Of a DNA stretch of 64,000 nucleotides, positions 60,071 through 64,000 are shown piece by piece. The notes beneath the pieces are model-generated. The model was not told the DNA's origin and made no database searches. It was given only the letters and a program-made list of their open reading frames with translations. Numbering within the stretch: the first letter of the stretch is position 1; every line of letters starts with the position of its first letter. Source of the DNA: Shewanella sp. Arc9-LZ (GTDB taxonomy: Bacteria > Pseudomonadota > Gammaproteobacteria > Enterobacterales > Shewanellaceae); the NCBI RefSeq assembly GCF_010092445.1, contig NZ_CP048031.1, forward strand, positions 4,154,001 through 4,218,000, written 5' to 3'. The position numbers were made by a program, and so were the translations under genes.

Positions 60071-60418
60071 CTAAGCTTTACCGTCTAGTGTCATTTGTAC
60101 TTGCCTTAACCAACGACAGTTTTCACATTGGCACTTTCTGCGCGACATGTGGTGTGGGCTTAAATTTGAGTCAATGTAATCGACCGCTATTAATAATTGT
60201 TGCTTTAATTGGTCAACCGACTTCATCTCAAGCGCAACCATTTCATCGTTATGATTAATCCATAAACACTCCTCCCCCTGATGACAGGTTATGCATTGCT
60301 CATCACTTTGATTAAAAAACACTGCATGGGGACAATGGGTGACTTCCATTGATTGTAAAATTCGCTGCCGAGGAAAATTAAATAGCTGAATTAAATCAGC
60401 TTTATTTATATTATGCAT
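60071..60418 (-). CDS. Small Cys/His-rich protein of unknown function
   Basis: 115 residues from ATG 60418, with GAGAGG 4 bases upstream. Two cysteine clusters are spaced like metal ligands: THCPHAVFF with CITCHQGEEC (about 28-51) and RRKCQCENCRWLR (about 94-106). I do not recognise the family. A zinc or iron-sulfur site is plausible. It diverges from the kinase gene at 60710. Confidence 0.6.
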   Translation of the reverse strand: MHNINKADLIQLFNFPRQRILQSMEVTHCPHAVFFNQSDEQCITCHQGEECLWINHNDEMVALEMKSVDQLKQQLLIAVDYIDSNLSPHHMSRRKCQCENCRWLRQVQMTLDGKA

Positions 60419-60709
60419 ATAACCTCTCACAAAAACGTTGATTAACTAGTACAGCCATAGTACCGAGTGTTGATTGATTTTGATTTGATATAGGTCAAGG
60501 TTTACTTATCATAATTTTTTAGATAGGAAGCGGCCGTTTACAATTAAAAATCCTTGCTCACAGAAAATACTGTGCGGTATTGAGTCAAAGAACCGCCATG
60601 TTTAAATAGACTGCGTGGATGTTTGGATACAATCTGTTGTTTTCAATAAGAAGCACTTGCCGCAGTAAGGTTAATCAAGGTTTAATGGACTTAAAAAGGA
60701 GGCTTACCT

Positions 60710-62539
60710 TTGCAAACACCGCAACTGCAACACTTTTATATCAATGAAGAGCAGTCCATCTATCTGCTCAGCGCCAATGATGCACGCAAGCATAAGGCCT
60801 GGATCCGCTTGTGTAAGCAACAGCTGAGTAAATTGGGATATCAGCAAATTGAATTTATTGGTAAGGGGGCCTATGGCTTTGTATTTGCGGGTATCAATGA
60901 GTTTAGCCAATCACATGTGTTTAAATTCTCAAGGGTAAATTTACCCCAAAGCGTCCAAGATAGGCTTGAAGAAGAAGCCTATATGCTTAGCCAAGTAAAA
61001 CACCCAAATATACCTGGGGCGATAAAATTCGAACGGGTCGGTAAGCAAGGCATTTTAGTAATGGAACGGGCTCAAGGAGAAGATCTCGACAAAATTTGCC
61101 AGAGATTAGGGGCTTTACCGCCGGTAATTATCGTCAGTATTGCGAGACAATTAGCCAATATTTTATATTATCTGCGTAAGGGTAAGCCTTTAGTGCATGG
61201 CGATATTAAGCCATCTAACTTGGTTTATGATATTGAAACCGACAAATTGTCCTTAATCGATTGGGGATCTGCGGTATTTGCTCAGCGAGATGAACACGGC
61301 CGCGCGGTTGATGACAATGTCATGTCCTTACTATCAAGCGACCAACAGCACACTAACGCGCGCATGGGCGATGTGTATTTTATTGGTGACGAACAACTGA
61401 GCGGTGCGTTATCTACGCCTCGATTCGACGAGCAAGGCGCTGCTGCAACCTTATATGCACTCGCATCAGGACAAATTAGCCGTTTCGGCACAAAAATCAT
61501 TCCAGCCACCAGCATAGGATTACCTATCGAACTGGCAAAAACACTCGATGCAATGCTCAGTGATGATGTTGAACGGCGCAATCTTGCGGGTGATTACTTT
61601 CTCAAAAGCCTGCGCCACAGCCATCGAATGCATTTGCCGATATTATCGTCACCTCCGCTAGCACCCGACATTCCGGTGTGGGCTCAACCGCGATCTAAAG
61701 CCGTCGAAACCGTAAGTTACAGCTCGCGTAAATCGTTTTTGAAAGAGCACAATACTCTAGATCCCATTGCCAAAATGGATGATGTGCAATTAGAAAAATA
61801 CTATCGCAATTTTATGGTGGGTATGGCCGATACCGAAAAAGGCTTTATTGCCGCAGTAGGCCGTTTAGCACAGTATCCAATCGTTGGCGGTTTGGTGATC
61901 CATTGGCAAGAGTCTGGGGTGTTTATCGACTCCAATTTAGCTATTTACGATCCCGACAGTAAAGCGCCGTTAGTGTTAGCAGTAAATAATATGGTCACCA
62001 TGGCGCGAGGAATTAAGCGGATTGGAGTGTTCAAGGCTTGCTTCTTTAATGCCAAAGACACCTTACACCTTGAGCGAAAAAGCACCGAGCACCAATATAA
62101 AATAACCGGTGAACTGCAAATGCCGTTTGAGGTCGGTGATGTGCCCACCTTGGAAGATAAATCTCGGCTGCACTCATACTTTGAAGACGGTAAAGATCCG
62201 GAAGAAAACTTGGAACTGCCAGCAGAAATCATGACCGAACTGGGGTGGTTAAATCAAATCCACCATACTGGCTGTATTATTTTTGAAGCGCTACCAAACC
62301 ATTTAAAAATCCACAGTTACTTACGTTTATTAAATCCACGAAAACAGGCGGCATTTCGAGCCTGTTTAGATCGAATTATGACTCACGCAAATAAAATTCA
62401 AGGTCATGGTATTTCAGGTTTTATGAAACTGCCCTATAAAAACACTCGCCAATTTAGCCATATCGATCGTAAAGCAGATGATTTCTACCCTAGAAACCCT
62501 AAAGTCATCGTTGCAGAAGCCACTTTACCTCAAACATAA
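60710..62539 (+). CDS. Ser/Thr-type protein kinase with unknown C-terminal domain
   Basis: 609 residues from TTG 60710, with AAGGAGG 7 bases upstream. Residues about 45-290 form a protein kinase: Gly loop GKGAYGFVFAG (51-61), Lys72 in FKFS, helix-C Glu in LEEEAYML, catalytic HGDIKPSN (163-170), and DWG (184-186) in place of DFG, as in some bacterial kinases. Residues about 330-600 form a second domain I do not recognise, with no membrane helix, so it is cytoplasmic. The target is unknown. It converges on the metalloprotease gene. Confidence 0.82.
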   Translation: MQTPQLQHFYINEEQSIYLLSANDARKHKAWIRLCKQQLSKLGYQQIEFIGKGAYGFVFAGINEFSQSHVFKFSRVNLPQSVQDRLEEEAYMLSQVKHPNIPGAIKFERVGKQGILVMERAQGEDLDKICQRLGALPPVIIVSIARQLANILYYLRKGKPLVHGDIKPSNLVYDIETDKLSLIDWGSAVFAQRDEHGRAVDDNVMSLLSSDQQHTNARMGDVYFIGDEQLSGALSTPRFDEQGAAATLYALASGQISRFGTKIIPATSIGLPIELAKTLDAMLSDDVERRNLAGDYFLKSLRHSHRMHLPILSSPPLAPDIPVWAQPRSKAVETVSYSSRKSFLKEHNTLDPIAKMDDVQLEKYYRNFMVGMADTEKGFIAAVGRLAQYPIVGGLVIHWQESGVFIDSNLAIYDPDSKAPLVLAVNNMVTMARGIKRIGVFKACFFNAKDTLHLERKSTEHQYKITGELQMPFEVGDVPTLEDKSRLHSYFEDGKDPEENLELPAEIMTELGWLNQIHHTGCIIFEALPNHLKIHSYLRLLNPRKQAAFRACLDRIMTHANKIQGHGISGFMKLPYKNTRQFSHIDRKADDFYPRNPKVIVAEATLPQT

Positions 62540-62587
62540 TAGCCATACTCCAAACACTATCATCATGCTGTTGCGGTGATACAAAGC

Positions 62588-62617
62588 AATACGCGACCCC
62601 AATAGAGGTCGCGTATT
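62588..62617. other. Strong hairpin between kinase and metalloprotease genes
   Basis: AATACGCGACC (62588-62598) and GGTCGCGTATT (62607-62617), 11-bp stem, 8-base loop, no T-run on either side. It may end or protect the 3' ends of the convergent transcripts. Confidence 0.5.
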
Positions 62618-62634
62618 ATCCGCTATACATCACT

Positions 62635-62680
62635 CAACACTATCACCCAACACTATCAGCCAACACTATCAGCCAACACT
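62635..62680. repeat. 3.5 copies of a 13-bp unit at a gene end
   Basis: CAACACTATCACC (62635), CAACACTATCAGC (62648 and 62661), and CAACACT (62674) running into the stop codon of the metalloprotease gene (62680-62682). Confidence 0.85.
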
Positions 62681-64000
62681 TAAATTGGCGAGCCAGGAGG
62701 CAGGTCCACCGGCTTGGTGATTAATCGATAAGTAGGATCGGTCATGCCTTTCGTTATACCTTGAAACAGCCAATCGTAATGCGCCGATTGATAATCGCTG
62801 CCACGGTTACTGCGGCGTTTAAGTTGCTTAATAATATAGTCAACTCTTGCGGCTAACTGTGCTTTGACTTCGGGCGCTGTTTTAGGGCTATGGTACGTTG
62901 CTAACAAACTATCAATCACCACTGTATTGACGCGCATTTGCATCGCTAGGCCCTGGCCACTCGGTAAGTCTTGATACAAACTGGCACCCGCAAGCTTATC
63001 GATTAATTGAACCACCGACAGTTGCTGACTGTCTTCCATATAGGCCTGACTGACACGGTTTAAACGTTCAGGGGTTAATAATTGCGCCACAATATGACGG
63101 CTCAACACTTCTGCCATCGCCACAGGATCAGTTATCACGCCTAAGTTTGATCCAAAGCTTTCACGAGTTTTTCGATAATTACCGGCTTTTGGCACTAACG
63201 CTTGCAACACATTACTTGGTACTAACAAGCTCTCTGTTTGCAAACTCGCCAATAATGCATCGAGCGCAGCAAGTTGCATTTTAGGCCGAATATAATTCCA
63301 ACGTACGCCAGAACCTACTTGCTGATAACTGTAATCCGTCCCGCCAATCCACTTTGCTGCGGCTTCTATTTGATAACGCGTGAGCAAATATATGGGCACA
63401 AATACATCGGCTAATTCGCCATGAGGTTCACCGGCTAATAAAGCATCTGAGTTAAAGTCATCCATCGCTTTACGACGCACTGTTTCTAAACGTACTAACT
63501 CTGCTACCGCATCGTTACCACGATCCCATAAACTGGCGTATGCATTACTGGCGCTGGCACTACGAGAGTCTGCTTCCCCAATATATCGAAAGCCTTTAGT
63601 TAGGGTCGACGTTAACAAAGACTCGGTCTGCGTAAGGCCTCCATAACCATAAGCGATGGTGTATTTGTCCCACTCACCAATTCCTTCGGTGTAAGGCGTG
63701 GCAATATTAATTTTATCGCCTTGAATACTCACGTACGGATGCGGATAATCCATTACCGAAGCATTATCGTTTGTTGATGCAGCAAAGTTATGGTCAAGCC
63801 CTAAGGTATGGCCCACTTCATGCGCTGCTAACTGGCGAATACGGGCAAGCGACAATGCCATGGCGGCATCAGCAGCGGCTTTACGATCAGGCCAACCAGC
63901 CGTTAGCCCTCGAGCAATAAGATGATCTTGGCGTACTCTTAAGCTGCCAAGCGTGACATTACCTTTAATGATTTCACCGGTACGAGGGTCGGTTACTGCT
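62680..64000 (-). CDS. Zinc metalloprotease (metzincin, DUF5117/DUF4953-like), 5' end cut by window edge
   Basis: 440 codons are in the window and the frame stays open to base 63999, so the protein continues beyond. The visible part begins AVTDPRTGEIIKGNVTLGSL, then has the metzincin site HEVGHTLGLDHNF and the Met-turn SVMDYPHPYV. Residues after the site run about 360 to the C-terminus, ending LITKPVDLPPGSPI. This layout matches large secreted zinc proteases with DUF5117/DUF5118 N-terminal parts, outside the window. Substrate is unknown. Confidence 0.85.
   Translation of the reverse strand, partial: AVTDPRTGEIIKGNVTLGSLRVRQDHLIARGLTAGWPDRKAAADAAMALSLARIRQLAAHEVGHTLGLDHNFAASTNDNASVMDYPHPYVSIQGDKINIATPYTEGIGEWDKYTIAYGYGGLTQTESLLTSTLTKGFRYIGEADSRSASASNAYASLWDRGNDAVAELVRLETVRRKAMDDFNSDALLAGEPHGELADVFVPIYLLTRYQIEAAAKWIGGTDYSYQQVGSGVRWNYIRPKMQLAALDALLASLQTESLLVPSNVLQALVPKAGNYRKTRESFGSNLGVITDPVAMAEVLSRHIVAQLLTPERLNRVSQAYMEDSQQLSVVQLIDKLAGASLYQDLPSGQGLAMQMRVNTVVIDSLLATYHSPKTAPEVKAQLAARVDYIIKQLKRRSNRGSDYQSAHYDWLFQGITKGMTDPTYRLITKPVDLPPGSPI

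Overview
The window is a chromosomal segment of a Shewanella-like marine gammaproteobacterium. This rests on protein sequence, on the gene order (rplM-rpsI, degQ-degS, mla, kds-lpt-rpoN-hpf-ptsN-rapZ, ubiD-fre), on low GC, and on the number of GGDEF/EAL proteins. The species cannot be fixed from sequence alone. I saw no rRNA, tRNA, prophage, integrase or CRISPR array. Both window edges cut genes: purA on the left and a metzincin-type metalloprotease on the right.

Layout. 1-4058: purA, a DUF2065 gene, rpsI-rplM and zapE, all on the minus strand. 4163-6966: degQ and degS, with a good sigma-E promoter match before degQ. 7079-19856 is a conserved envelope and nitrogen-PTS block: murA-ibaG-mlaBCDEF reads leftward, and yrbG-kdsD-kdsC-lptC-lptA-lptB-rpoN-hpf-ptsN-rapZ-ptsO reads rightward, followed by mgtE at 20368. 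22068-23800 is an accessory locus: a sigma-54-like promoter with an NtrC-like upstream site, a 50-codon ORF, an 83-residue HTH protein, nearly four tandem copies of a ~244-bp non-coding unit rich in conserved inverted repeats, and a strong terminator. 23851-30501 is a cyclic-di-GMP cluster: a REC-PAS-PAS-GGDEF-EAL protein, an Hpt protein, a solute-binding lipoprotein 3 bp ahead of a membrane diguanylate cyclase, and a small secreted protein. 30989-39290 is mostly housekeeping: ubiD, fre, a MazG-like protein, a membrane protein, an esterase, ubiA and uvrD. 39722-48631 holds a LysR regulator, an SPFH/NfeD cluster, a Tsx-like channel facing uridine phosphorylase, an ornithine/lysine-type decarboxylase and an MscS channel. 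49248-51568 is a nucleoside/ribose unit: a DeoR-HTH protein fused to ribokinase and a convergent nucleoside hydrolase, with related palindromes upstream of both. 52032-59972 holds a membrane protein/XRE pair, an NhaC-type antiporter, an ADP-ribosylglycohydrolase-family protein, an ovothiol pair (ovoA and an OvoB-like lyase) and tpm. 60071-64000 holds a Cys-rich protein, a Ser/Thr-type kinase and the metalloprotease.

How the genes work together. LptA/B/C, KdsC/D, MlaB-F, MurA and DegS/DegQ together build and police the envelope. RpoN, PtsN, PtsO and RapZ link nitrogen and amino-sugar control, and an apparent RpoN/NtrC promoter lies in the same window. Tsx, Udp, the nucleoside hydrolase and the ribokinase fusion describe nucleoside uptake and ribose salvage. 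OvoA and the OvoB-like lyase should make ovothiol A. The strongest candidate for something undescribed is the HTH gene plus structured tandem repeat array at 22253-23800. Second are the solute-binding-protein/diguanylate-cyclase pair and the DeoR-ribokinase fusion with its putative operators.
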